64,000 nt of DNA from Candidimonas nitroreducens (GTDB lineage: Bacteria; Pseudomonadota; Gammaproteobacteria; Burkholderiales; Burkholderiaceae_B), in the NCBI RefSeq assembly GCF_002209565.1, contig NZ_NJIH01000002.1, positions 248,001-312,000 on the forward strand, read 5' to 3'. Under the pieces are notes generated by a model. The model was given only the letters and a program-made list of their open reading frames with translations, was not told where the DNA came from and ran no database searches. How positions within the stretch are numbered: the first letter of the stretch is position 1; each line of letters starts with the position of its first letter. The translations under genes and the position numbers were made by a program. Below, one piece after another: positions 56,300-64,000 of the stretch.

Positions 56300-57697
56300 A
56301 TGCCGCAAGCGAAACCCCGGCCCAATGTAGTTCTGATCTTGGCCGACAACCTTGGCTGGGGCGAACTAGGCTGCTATGGAGGCGGCGCTATCCGCGGGGC
56401 ACCCACGCCGCGTATCGACGCGCTGGCCGCACAAGGCACCCGGTTCCTGAATTTCAACGTCGAGAGCGACTGCGTACCCACACGTTCGGCCCTGATGACA
56501 GGTCGCCACCCAGTCCGCACCGGCGCCATGCAGTCCGTGCCCGCAGGGCTGCCCCAGGGCATTATTCCATGGGAGCGTACGCTGGCCGAAGCCTTCTCCG
56601 CGCAGGGCTATGCTACCGCCATGTACGGCAAATGGCACTTGGGCGACAAAGAAGGGCGCTATCCCAAGGACAAGGGCTTTGACGAGTGGTATGGCATTCC
56701 CCGCACGACGAATGAAACCATGTTCTTCAATGCCGTAGGCTTCGACCCCGAGGTCGTTGAAGTCCCCCACGTCATGGAGGGCCGCAAAGGCCACCCCGCA
56801 GAGAAGCGCGAACTCTACGATCTCGAGATGCGCCGCCGCATCGACGAGAATCTAACGCAACGCAGCTGCAACTTCATCGGTAGCCATGCCGGCAAGACAC
56901 CCTTCTTCCTGTACGTGCCGCTGACTCAGCTGCACTTCCCCACTATCCCTCACCGCGACTTCGAAGGCCGCACGGGCAAGGGCGATTTCGCCGACTCGCT
57001 GGTGGAGATGGATGCCCGTGTCGGCCAAATACTCGATGCAGTCGAGGATCACGGCATCGCTGGCAACACTGTGTTTATTTTTGCCAGCGACAACGGCCCC
57101 GAGTATCGACGTCCATGGCGCGGGAGCGCCGGTATATGGGCCGGGACGTATCACACCGCGATGGAAGGCGCGCTGCGCGTGCCGCTCATCGTACGCTGGC
57201 CCGGTAAGGTACCCGCCGGCCGCCAGACCAATGAGATCGTCCATGTCGTGGATCTATTCCCTACTCTTGCCCGCATTGCGGGCCTGGAAGTGCCCACCGA
57301 CCGCCCCATCGACGGGGTCGACCAGTCCGCGCTTCTGCTGGGACAGGCGGAGAAGTCGGCGCGCGAGGGCTTTGTCTACTACATCAAGACCGAACTACGC
57401 GCGGCCAAGTGGCGCGACTGGAAGATGCACTTCGTCTGGGAAGTGGAACCCAATGCCGGCCCCAATCATCTGGAAACCCCCTATGTGTTCAATGTGGTGC
57501 AAGACCCGAAGGAGGAGACTGACGTCAACACCACGCAAGGCTGGGTACGAGGCCCTATCCGCCACATGGTGAACAACTTCCAGGCCTCGCTCAAAGCCCA
57601 CCCGCCGATACCACCGGGCGCACCCGACGACTATACGCCGTCCTATGACATGGCTGCCATACCGAATCCGAATGCTCGCGGCGGCGGCACGCCATGA
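56300..57697 (+). CDS. Type I sulfatase (arylsulfatase family)
   Basis: Sulfate-ester hydrolase of 465 residues starting at MPQAKPRPNVVLILADNLGWGELGCYGGG; GGAG precedes the ATG at 56300. The N-terminal metal motif is ADN (15-17), a conservative change from the usual DD. The modification motif is CVPTR (58-62), with Cys58 expected to become formylglycine and Arg62 in place. MYGKWHLGD carries the Lys/His of the sulfate pocket, and ASDNGPEYRRPWRGS the second metal Asp/Asn. There is no signal peptide, so it should act in the cytoplasm on an imported ester. It lies 14 bp behind the Bug gene and overlaps the next gene by ATGA. Confidence 0.93.
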   Translation: MPQAKPRPNVVLILADNLGWGELGCYGGGAIRGAPTPRIDALAAQGTRFLNFNVESDCVPTRSALMTGRHPVRTGAMQSVPAGLPQGIIPWERTLAEAFSAQGYATAMYGKWHLGDKEGRYPKDKGFDEWYGIPRTTNETMFFNAVGFDPEVVEVPHVMEGRKGHPAEKRELYDLEMRRRIDENLTQRSCNFIGSHAGKTPFFLYVPLTQLHFPTIPHRDFEGRTGKGDFADSLVEMDARVGQILDAVEDHGIAGNTVFIFASDNGPEYRRPWRGSAGIWAGTYHTAMEGALRVPLIVRWPGKVPAGRQTNEIVHVVDLFPTLARIAGLEVPTDRPIDGVDQSALLLGQAEKSAREGFVYYIKTELRAAKWRDWKMHFVWEVEPNAGPNHLETPYVFNVVQDPKEETDVNTTQGWVRGPIRHMVNNFQASLKAHPPIPPGAPDDYTPSYDMAAIPNPNARGGGTP

Positions 57698-58320
57698 TCG
57701 CACAACTGGCCTGCCACATCGACACGACACACGCCACGCCATTGGCCGCCCTGCCGGCATGCGATGTCATCTATCTCGCAGACGCCGCCCCGGAGGCCGT
57801 CGAACGCCACATGCGTTCCTTGAACGATACACAGGTTTTACTGGGCATCAGCTTGGACTATCCAGAAGGAATGGATCCGCGCCACTGTGCTGCTGCATCC
57901 ACAGACATCCTGCTGCAGCAAGCGTTATCGTCCCGGCTGGCAGCCTTCGCTGCCATCGCACAGAGTCAAGGCCGAGTACTCTCGACCGTGGGCTGCCATG
58001 GATCACTCGAGCAGGATGTCGCCGACGACGAGCGCACCACCCAGGTCGTCGCACGTACGCTGCTCCGCTTCGATTCCAGTCTGTCCATGGCAGTACCGGC
58101 GGGCCGGCGTGGAATAGCCGTGGCATACCATTGCGGCATCCAGGTATTGCGCGAAGCATGGCTGGGCAAGGAAATCAGCCAGCCGAGCCGCGACGGAAAC
58201 CGTTCGGCAATGCTGCACATCGATCGCTACCGTACACAACATGAGCCGGCGCAACGGGTCGCGTCAGCGCCGCGGGAAGCCTCCCGCGGGCGCCAGCGGC
58301 GTGGCTCGGGCGTTTTCTAG
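57694..58320 (+). CDS. Diverged LamB/YcsF (PxpA)-like protein
   Basis: 208-residue protein without a clear named function. Its order of elements follows the LamB/YcsF (5-oxoprolinase subunit A) family: an early strand CDVIYLADAAPEAVERHM where PxpA has the ACGFHAGDP segment, then VLLGISLDYPEGMDPRH for GAHPGYPD...GRR, LSSRLAAFAAIAQSQGRVLSTVGCHGSL for the LAAFA...HVKPHGALY stretch, and GIQVLREAWLGKEISQPSRDG for the VAREVFADR end. Most of the family's polar active-site residues are changed (KPHG became GCHG), so the usual activity is doubtful. The last ~25 residues are Arg-rich and may be random extension. Coupled to the sulfatase by ATGA overlap; ends 4 bp into the opposite-strand thioesterase gene. 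Confidence 0.6.
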   Translation: MIAQLACHIDTTHATPLAALPACDVIYLADAAPEAVERHMRSLNDTQVLLGISLDYPEGMDPRHCAAASTDILLQQALSSRLAAFAAIAQSQGRVLSTVGCHGSLEQDVADDERTTQVVARTLLRFDSSLSMAVPAGRRGIAVAYHCGIQVLREAWLGKEISQPSRDGNRSAMLHIDRYRTQHEPAQRVASAPREASRGRQRRGSGVF

Positions 58321-59666
58321 CCTTGCTTGCCGCCGCTGCGCGCATGATCGCGCACGGCATCTGCCAGGAACTGCTTGATCCGCTTCCACGATTCCTCGTC
58401 GGCCCGGGCGTTGGGGGCCGGGCTGCCGCCACCGGTGCTGACCTTGCCCGAGACGGGATGGCTGTACACCAGTTGCGTGGTGGGGATATACGGGAAGACG
58501 ATGGCGTGGCCCGCGTCCTGGGCGTCCACCCACTGCACGTCATAGGGATAGTGCTGCGCCTGCAGGCTGTCCACCACCATCTTGCTGTACAGGCTGGACG
58601 GCCAGGATCCATCGTCGGTAGCCGACAGCAGGATGATCGGCGCGCGGATCTTCTCGACCGGAATGCGTGCCCTGGCGACGGCCTCGCTGTCCTGCAGGGC
58701 GGTGCGGATGGCGCGCTCGTGGCGATGCGGCGACGGGCCTTCGTCGAACGGCGCCCAGGTGGCGGTGCGATTGCCCTCCCACAGGTGCCGCAGGGGCTTG
58801 CCGCCCAGCAGCCACGTGGGGCCCTCGCGGCCGACCTTGGGGTCTGCCGCATTCTGGCCGCTGTGCACCACGGCGCCGGGCACGTAGGCGACCACTGCCG
58901 ATACGTCCTGCGGATACACCGAGGCCAGCAGCAGCACCAGTTCGCCGCCCCGGGACTGCCCATTGAGCGCGACGAAGCCGTCGCGCGGCTGTTGCGTCCT
59001 GCGCAGCCAGTCCAGGCCCTGCTTGAAGTATTCCAGCGGCGTGTTGGAGATATAGTCCGACAGGCCCGGCGCCTTGAAATACGCCAGCGCGAAAGCGATA
59101 TAGCCGCGCGAGGCATACAGCGCCGCGCGCGGCTCGTTGATGCCGCCGCCCGAACCGTTCAAGATCATGATGGCCGGATGCGGGCCGGGGCCGGCCGGCT
59201 TGAACAGCGTACCGACCAGCCCTTCTGCGCGGATGTCCTGGCGCGTCACGCCGGCGGCCATCAGGCGCTGCACCAGCACGGCTTCCAGCCGCACGCCCGC
59301 GGCCCCGCCTACGCCCTCGACCTCGGCGCTGATCTGCGTGCGCAGCGGCTCCGACATGTCGGCCGGGAATACATCCCGGGCACCGGCGCGCTCGGGACAC
59401 TGCGACCAGATCAGGCCCATGGCCGACACGCCCGCATAGTCGCCGGACAGCGGCGCGCACTCGGCCAGTTCGACGACGCCCGCGGCGTCGGCCTGGAAGC
59501 TGGCGCTGCTACGCCAGACCGTGCCGTTGCCCCGCACGGTGCGCGTGGCGATGGTGACGCGGGCGTGCGCCGGAACATGCTCGAGCCGGATGCGGCGCGG
59601 CACATCGATGAGGTCGTCGGCGGGCTCGACGAGCAGGCGGGCTGGACTCATGCCGGTCGCGCTCAT
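58317..59666 (-). CDS. BAAT-type acyl-CoA thioesterase/acyltransferase-like hydrolase
   Basis: 449 residues starting at MSATGMSPARLLVEPADDLID. The first ~130 residues match the beta-sandwich N-terminal domain of acyl-CoA thioester hydrolases/bile-acid acyltransferases (HVPAHARVTIATRT, WRSSASFQADAAG, MGLIWSQ). The rest is an alpha/beta hydrolase domain of the BAAT C-terminal type: NGSGGGINEPRAALYASRGYIAFALAYF, nucleophile in GQSRGGELVLL, and His in DAQDAGHAIVFPY. Ser in GQS replaces the Cys of the vertebrate transferases, which suggests hydrolysis. Its ATG overlaps the stop of the peptide-binding protein (TAATG), so it belongs to the ABC operon. Confidence 0.87.
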   Translation of the reverse strand: MSATGMSPARLLVEPADDLIDVPRRIRLEHVPAHARVTIATRTVRGNGTVWRSSASFQADAAGVVELAECAPLSGDYAGVSAMGLIWSQCPERAGARDVFPADMSEPLRTQISAEVEGVGGAAGVRLEAVLVQRLMAAGVTRQDIRAEGLVGTLFKPAGPGPHPAIMILNGSGGGINEPRAALYASRGYIAFALAYFKAPGLSDYISNTPLEYFKQGLDWLRRTQQPRDGFVALNGQSRGGELVLLLASVYPQDVSAVVAYVPGAVVHSGQNAADPKVGREGPTWLLGGKPLRHLWEGNRTATWAPFDEGPSPHRHERAIRTALQDSEAVARARIPVEKIRAPIILLSATDDGSWPSSLYSKMVVDSLQAQHYPYDVQWVDAQDAGHAIVFPYIPTTQLVYSHPVSGKVSTGGGSPAPNARADEESWKRIKQFLADAVRDHARSGGKQG

Positions 59667-61252
59667 TACTTGGCGCCGGCCTGCTTGCCGTCGGCCTTGC
59701 TGACCTGCATCGCCACGGTGCGGTCGCTGGTCCACGGCACCACCTTCAGGCCTTTCTTGGCGGCCCAGATGTTCTTGTAGTGGTACAGCGGCAGGATGCC
59801 CACGTCATTCATGACCACGTTCACGGCATCGCGCAGAATGGCCTCGCGCTTGTCCACGTCGAACTCGACGGTGGCCTTGCGCAGGTCTTCATCCATCGCG
59901 GCGCTGCTGTAGTGGCCCCAGTTCGAGGTGCCCAGGCCCTTGGCCGGCGTCACGGTGGCCAGGATGTTGACCATGGCGTAGCTGCCCTCGCCGGTGCCGT
60001 TGCCCCAGGCGATCATGCTCATGGCGTATTCGTTTTTCTTGGCGCGGCCCGCGTACACGGCCCATGGCACCACCTCGACGCTGGTCTTGACGCCTATGCG
60101 CGACCAGAACTGCGCCACCGCCTGCGCGGTCTCCGGCCCCAGCGGATAGCGGTCGGACGGCACGTGCATGGTCAGCTTGAAGCCCTCGGGAAAACCAGCC
60201 TCTTTCAGCAGCGCCTTGGCTTTGGCGGGGTCGAACGCGATAGGCTTGATATCGGGGTTATAGCCATAGGTGTCGGCGGGCATCCATTGGTCGGCCACCG
60301 TCGCGGCATCCTGCAGGATGCGATCGACGATCGCCTTGCGATTGACCGCCAGCGACAGGGCCTGGCGCACACGCACGTCCAGCAGCGGGTTCTGCGGCAG
60401 TTCCTTGCCGCTATTGTCGGTGATGTACTGGTTCGGCCCCTTGCGGAAGCTGGGCTGCAGCAGCATGACGCGCAGGCCCGGGTACGAGAACAGCGACACC
60501 TTGGACGATTTCTTCAGCCGCGCGATGTCGGATACGGAAACCTTGTCGATGACGTCCACGTCGCCCGACAGCAGCGCGGCGGTGCGCGAGGCGGCATTGC
60601 TGATATAGCGGTAATTGACCTTGTCCCATTCCGGCTTCGGGCCCCAGTAGCCGTCGTTGCGCTGCATGATGATGCGATCGCCCGGCGTATAGGACACCAG
60701 CTTGTAGGGGCCGGTGCCGACCACGGCCTTGCCGCTGTTGTAGTCTTCGCTGGTGGCATTCGCGCCGACATGGCGGCTGACGATATGCACGGAAGCCAGG
60801 TTCAGGGGCAGGTCGGGATTGGGCACCGTGGTCTTGACGACCAGGGTAAGCGGATCTTTGGCCTGCGCCGAGGCGACAGTGCGCAGATAACCGGCGAAGG
60901 TCGCGACGCTGCCTGGTACTTTACGCGCGCGCTCATAGGAAAATACGATGTCGTCGGCCGTGAAGGGCTTGCCGTCCGACCACTTGACGCCGGGGTGCAG
61001 CTTGAATTCCCAGGTGTGATCGTCCAGCGCCTTCCAGCTGTCGGCCAGCATGGGCTTGACCCGGTTGTCGCGGATCTGGGTCAGCAGGTCGAAAAAGTGC
61101 AGGTCGACGGAGCGGTCGCCGGCAAAATTGTTCAGCTGCGGATCCAGCGACGAGACCGGATCGGCGAAGCCGATGTTCAGGGTTTCGGCATGCGCGATGC
61201 CGCCGGCGGCAAGCACGCCGGCCATCATGGCACTGATTAAAAAACGCTTCAT
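59666..61252 (-). CDS. Peptide/opine-type ABC transporter binding protein (family 5)
   Basis: Periplasmic binding protein of 528 residues, starting at MKRFLISAMM after a strong GGAGGAG site. Signal peptide ends AHA/E near residue 29. The mature chain begins ETLNIGFADPVSSLDPQLNNF, the DppA/OppA start; TPGDRIIMQRNDGYWG and RVRQALSLAVNRKAIVDRIL are family marks. It lies behind the two ATPase genes and before the BAAT-type hydrolase. The ligand is unknown: family 5 proteins bind di-/oligopeptides, nickel, opines and other compounds. Confidence 0.93.
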   Translation of the reverse strand: MKRFLISAMMAGVLAAGGIAHAETLNIGFADPVSSLDPQLNNFAGDRSVDLHFFDLLTQIRDNRVKPMLADSWKALDDHTWEFKLHPGVKWSDGKPFTADDIVFSYERARKVPGSVATFAGYLRTVASAQAKDPLTLVVKTTVPNPDLPLNLASVHIVSRHVGANATSEDYNSGKAVVGTGPYKLVSYTPGDRIIMQRNDGYWGPKPEWDKVNYRYISNAASRTAALLSGDVDVIDKVSVSDIARLKKSSKVSLFSYPGLRVMLLQPSFRKGPNQYITDNSGKELPQNPLLDVRVRQALSLAVNRKAIVDRILQDAATVADQWMPADTYGYNPDIKPIAFDPAKAKALLKEAGFPEGFKLTMHVPSDRYPLGPETAQAVAQFWSRIGVKTSVEVVPWAVYAGRAKKNEYAMSMIAWGNGTGEGSYAMVNILATVTPAKGLGTSNWGHYSSAAMDEDLRKATVEFDVDKREAILRDAVNVVMNDVGILPLYHYKNIWAAKKGLKVVPWTSDRTVAMQVSKADGKQAGAK

Positions 61253-61317
61253 TGCGACTCCTCCAGGAAAAACCATTGCAATCGTAGGACGGGATGAAAA
61301 CTCATGACGGGTGCGGC

Positions 61318-62325
61318 TCAGGCCTGGTCGTTCAGGTGGCAGGCGCTCAGGTGGCCCGGGGCCACGCTCTTGAGCTCGGGGCGCTCGACCCGGCAGCGCG
61401 GCATCGCGTACGGACAGCGGGGATGAAAATGACACCCGGACGGCGGCGCCAGCGGACTGGGGATTTCCCCCTTGACCGCTGAAAAGGCGCGGCGGCGCAC
61501 ATCGATGCGCGGCACCTCGTCCAGCAAGGCCTTGGTATACGGGTGATTCGGATGGTGAAAGATTTCCGCCACGGGCGCCGTTTCGACCACGCGCCCCAGG
61601 TACATGACGACCACCCTGTCCGACAAGTGCTCGACCACGCCGAGGTCGTGGCTGATGAACAGATAGGTCAGGTTCAGCTGCTCGCGCAGATCCATGAACA
61701 GGTTCAGGATCTGCGCCTGGATCGACACGTCCAGCGCAGCCACGGCCTCGTCGCACACCAGCATGTCCGGGTTCACCGCCAGGGCCCGCGCAATACCTAT
61801 GCGCTGGCGCTGGCCGCCGCTGAACTGGTGCGGATAGCGGCCGCGCAAGGCGGGGTTCAGGCCGGCACGCTGCAGCTGCGCGCAGACGTAGTCGTCCAGC
61901 TCGGACTGCGGCACCAGATCGTGGGTGCGCACCGCTTCGCCGACGATTTCCGTAACCCGCAGCCGCGGGTTCAGGCTGGCGTACGGATCCTGGAATATCA
62001 GCTGGATCTTCAGGCGTGCCTGGCGCTGCTGGCGGCGGCTCATGGCGGCCGCCTCGACGCCGTTGACGCGCCGGCTGCCCTCGCTGGGCGCCAGCAGGCC
62101 CGCGGCGATGCGGCCCAGCGTGGATTTGCCGCAGCCGGACTCGCCCACCAGGCCCACGACCTCGCCGCGCCCGACCACCAGGTCGACACCGTCCACCGCG
62201 TGCGTGACCGCCGGCTCGCGCTGCAGGCGCAGGCCTTGCAGAATGCCGTCGAACAACCCGGGCGCTCTTTCGCCGAAACGATGGCTGATGCCCTTGAGCT
62301 CTACCAAGGGCGCGGTCGGATTCAT
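61318..62325 (-). CDS. Peptide-type ABC transporter ATPase (DppF-like)
   Basis: ATPase of 335 residues from the ATG at 62325, with AGGAGGT upstream. Walker A is GESGCGKST, the signature is [15 protein letters not shown], Walker B is [12 protein letters not shown] and the switch His is in [22 protein letters not shown]. Walker B has Glu-Ala in place of the more usual Glu-Pro. The C-terminal extension [20 protein letters not shown]...ACHL carries four Cys of the kind that hold an iron-sulfur cluster in peptide ATPases. It overlaps the upstream ATPase gene by ATGA. Confidence 0.94.
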   Translation of the reverse strand: MNPTAPLVELKGISHRFGERAPGLFDGILQGLRLQREPAVTHAVDGVDLVVGRGEVVGLVGESGCGKSTLGRIAAGLLAPSEGSRRVNGVEAAAMSRRQQRQARLKIQLIFQDPYASLNPRLRVTEIVGEAVRTHDLVPQSELDDYVCAQLQRAGLNPALRGRYPHQFSGGQRQRIGIARALAVNPDMLVCDEAVAALDVSIQAQILNLFMDLREQLNLTYLFISHDLGVVEHLSDRVVVMYLGRVVETAPVAEIFHHPNHPYTKALLDEVPRIDVRRRAFSAVKGEIPSPLAPPSGCHFHPRCPYAMPRCRVERPELKSVAPGHLSACHLNDQA

Positions 62326-63308
62326 GCCGGCACCTCCTGCCCGATCGGGTGAAAGCACCGCACCGCGTGCCCGTTTCCATGAGGATCCAGGGCGGGCCGC
62401 TGTTGCTCGCACTGCACCGTGCGGCGCGTACAGCGTTCGAAGAAAGCGCAGCCCGCGGGCAGGGCCAGCAGGTTGGGCGCCATGCCGGGTATCTGGTTCA
62501 GGCGCCTGCCATGCCGGTTGCTGCTGGGCAGACTGTTGAGCAGGCCCAGCGTGTAGGGGTGCAGCGGCCGATCGAGCACGTCGTCGACACCGCCCTGCTC
62601 GACGATGCGGCCGGCGTACATGACCGCAATCTCGTCGGCCAGGCCCGCCACCACCGAAAGATCGTGCGTGATCCATATCAGGGAGGTACCGTACTGGCGC
62701 GTCAGGTTCTGCACCTCGGACAGTATCTGTCCCTGGATGGTGACGTCCAGCGCGGTGGTGGGCTCGTCGGCGATGATCAGTTCGGGCCGATGCAGCAGCG
62801 CAATGGCGATGGCCACGCGCTGGCGCATGCCGCCGGACAACTGGTGCGGGTACGCCATCAGCCTCTCTTCGGGGCTGGAAATACCCATCGCGCCCAGCGT
62901 GTCGCGCGCCAGCTCGCGCGCCCGCGCCCTACTGGTGTTGCTGTGCGCCAGCACCGTTTCGATCATTTGCACGTCCACGCGCAGCACCGGGTTCAGCGTC
63001 ATCATCGGATCCTGGAAGATCATGGCGATGCGATTGCCGCGCAGATGCTGCATTTCTTTTTCCCGCAGCCGCAGCAGATCGCGCCCCTTGAACAGGATCT
63101 CGCCGGCGACGATGCGGCCCGGGGGATCGATCAGGCGCATGATGGAAAAGCCGGTCACCGATTTGCCCGAGCCCGATTCGCCCACCAGGCCCAGGATCTT
63201 GCCGCGCTCCAGGCCGAAGGACACCTCGTCGACGGCCGCCACCGCGCCCGCCCTGGTGGAGAAATGGGTGCGCAGGCCGCGCACTTCCAGAAGCTTGTCC
63301 GCGCTCAT
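62322..63308 (-). CDS. Peptide-type ABC transporter ATPase (DppD-like)
   Basis: ATPase of 328 residues from MSADKLLEVRGL (ATG 63308, overlapping the permease stop by ATGA). Walker A is GESGSGKS, the Q-loop is in IAMIFQDPMMTLNPVLRV, the signature is LSGGMRQRVAIAIAL, Walker B is LIIADEPTTALD, and the switch His is in WITHDLSVVAGLADEIAVMYAGR. The C-terminal Cys-rich tail (CAFFERC...QCEQQRPAL...RCFHP) is the standard oligopeptide-ATPase end. It works with the DppF-like subunit as a heterodimer. Confidence 0.94.
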   Translation of the reverse strand: MSADKLLEVRGLRTHFSTRAGAVAAVDEVSFGLERGKILGLVGESGSGKSVTGFSIMRLIDPPGRIVAGEILFKGRDLLRLREKEMQHLRGNRIAMIFQDPMMTLNPVLRVDVQMIETVLAHSNTSRARARELARDTLGAMGISSPEERLMAYPHQLSGGMRQRVAIAIALLHRPELIIADEPTTALDVTIQGQILSEVQNLTRQYGTSLIWITHDLSVVAGLADEIAVMYAGRIVEQGGVDDVLDRPLHPYTLGLLNSLPSSNRHGRRLNQIPGMAPNLLALPAGCAFFERCTRRTVQCEQQRPALDPHGNGHAVRCFHPIGQEVPA

Positions 63309-64000
63309 TTCTGCAGCCTCGGGTTGAAGATGTCCCGCAGGCGATCCCCCACCAGGTTCAGGCTGACGATGGTGACCAGCAGCGCTATGCCCGGATAGAA
63401 GCTGATCCAGTACTGGCCCGACAGCATGTATTGGTAGCCATTGGAAATCAGCAGGCCGAGCGAGGGCTCGGTGACCGGCACGCCTAGGCCCAGGAAGCTC
63501 AGGGTGGCCTCCAGCGTGATGGCGCGCGCCACCTGCAGGGTGCCTATGACGATCAGCGGCGGTAGGCAGTTCGGCAGCATGTGCTTGAGCACGATGCGCC
63601 ACTGCGGTATGCCCAGGCAGCGCGCGGCTTCCACGTATTCCTTCTGGCGCTCGACCAGCGCCTGGCCGCGCGCCGTGCGCGCGTAATAGGCCCATTCCAG
63701 CACCACCAGGGTAAGAATCACATTGCCTACGCTCTTGCCCAGATAAGCCAGGATCATCATGGCCACCAGGATGGAAGGCAGCGACAACAGCAGGTCGACC
63801 AGGCGCATGAGCGCGGCATCGGTCTTGCCGCCGAAGTACGCTGCCACCAGACCGAGCACGGTGCCGATGATGCCGGCCGCCAGCGCCGAGCCCACCCCCA
63901 CCGTCAGGCTGATGCGCAAGCCGTACAGAATCGCCGACAACAGGTCGCGCCCCTGCCCGTCGGTACCCAGCCAGTAGGAAAAAGTGCCGGTGCTGCTTTC
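63305..64000 (-). CDS. Peptide-type ABC transporter permease (DppC-like, partial)
   Basis: Inner-membrane permease; its N-terminal end lies beyond the window, as the frame is open to base 64000. The visible part starts with FSYWLGTDGQGRDLLSAILYGLRISLTVG, the DppC-type motif just before the first core membrane segment. It contains the coupling loop QKEYVEAARCLGIPQWRIVLKHMLPN and the closing ATLSFLGLGVPVTEPSLG. The partner DppB-like permease should lie just upstream, outside the window. Confidence 0.93.
   Translation of the reverse strand, partial: ESSTGTFSYWLGTDGQGRDLLSAILYGLRISLTVGVGSALAAGIIGTVLGLVAAYFGGKTDAALMRLVDLLLSLPSILVAMMILAYLGKSVGNVILTLVVLEWAYYARTARGQALVERQKEYVEAARCLGIPQWRIVLKHMLPNCLPPLIVIGTLQVARAITLEATLSFLGLGVPVTEPSLGLLISNGYQYMLSGQYWISFYPGIALLVTIVSLNLVGDRLRDIFNPRLQK

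Noticed and set aside
59666-62380. A single ~900-residue protein joining an ATPase region to the binding protein
   Set aside because: The binding protein has its own signal peptide, ATG (61252) and strong ribosome site. The upstream part of the frame is the wrong-frame reading of the DppF-like ATPase gene.

Overview
The window is a high-GC bacterial chromosome segment. It fits a betaproteobacterium of order Burkholderiales, family Alcaligenaceae (Bordetella/Achromobacter/Pusillimonas-like). The reasons are a pgaABCD-type polysaccharide operon, a Bug/TctC-type periplasmic binding protein, several LysR regulators, TRAP transport, and housekeeping proteins (GuaA, GuaB, PurL, RecJ, LolD, BkdA1/A2) of betaproteobacterial character. 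The genus is an inference; no rRNA or tRNA gene was seen.

Layout. 1-5.7 kb: the 3' part of pgaA, then pgaB, pgaC and pgaD (poly-beta-1,6-N-acetylglucosamine synthesis and export), then a LuxR-type regulator with a degenerate receiver. 5.8-8.4 kb: a membrane EAL phosphodiesterase and a membrane GGDEF cyclase on the opposite strand, which gives a polysaccharide plus c-di-GMP neighbourhood. 8.9-15.5 kb: FUSC-type exporter, ketopantoate reductase, DMT exporter, OsmC-like protein, SDR and LysR. 15.6-21.9 kb: an AT-richer block with LysR, a polar amino-acid ABC transporter (four genes) and a threonine aldolase. It ends in a gene-poor stretch against guaA, whose last ~30 codons have a foreign codon style, as expected of an old integration site.

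21.9-40 kb is mostly core: guaA, an esterase, guaB, purL, greB, a PHP phosphoesterase, an alpha/beta hydrolase, the branched-chain 2-oxoacid dehydrogenase genes bkdA1-A2-B, and comEC. Two copies of a small element with 16-bp inverted ends (MITE-like) lie beside greB and bkdB, and a 14-bp tandem repeat lies in front of bkdA1. A higBA toxin-antitoxin pair follows at 40.1-40.7 kb.

40.8-48.5 kb is the most interesting metabolic cluster. It holds a DUF1537 four-carbon-acid sugar kinase, a RuBisCO-like protein that keeps the equivalents of most RuBisCO catalytic residues, a VOC-fold protein, a fused TRAP permease, a TRAP binding protein and a divergent LacI regulator. It looks like an uptake and degradation route for a sugar acid, related to but not the same as the known apionate routes.

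48.5-54.1 kb is core again: a TatD-family DNase, LolD, LolC/E, a phosphoglycerate-mutase-like protein and RecJ. 54.2-58.3 kb: LysR, a Bug binding protein, a sulfatase and a strongly diverged LamB/YcsF (PxpA)-like protein, which looks like a sulfate-ester utilisation operon. 58.3-64 kb: a peptide-type ABC transporter (binding protein, two ATPases, partial permease) whose last gene is a BAAT-type acyl-CoA thioesterase/acyltransferase-like hydrolase.
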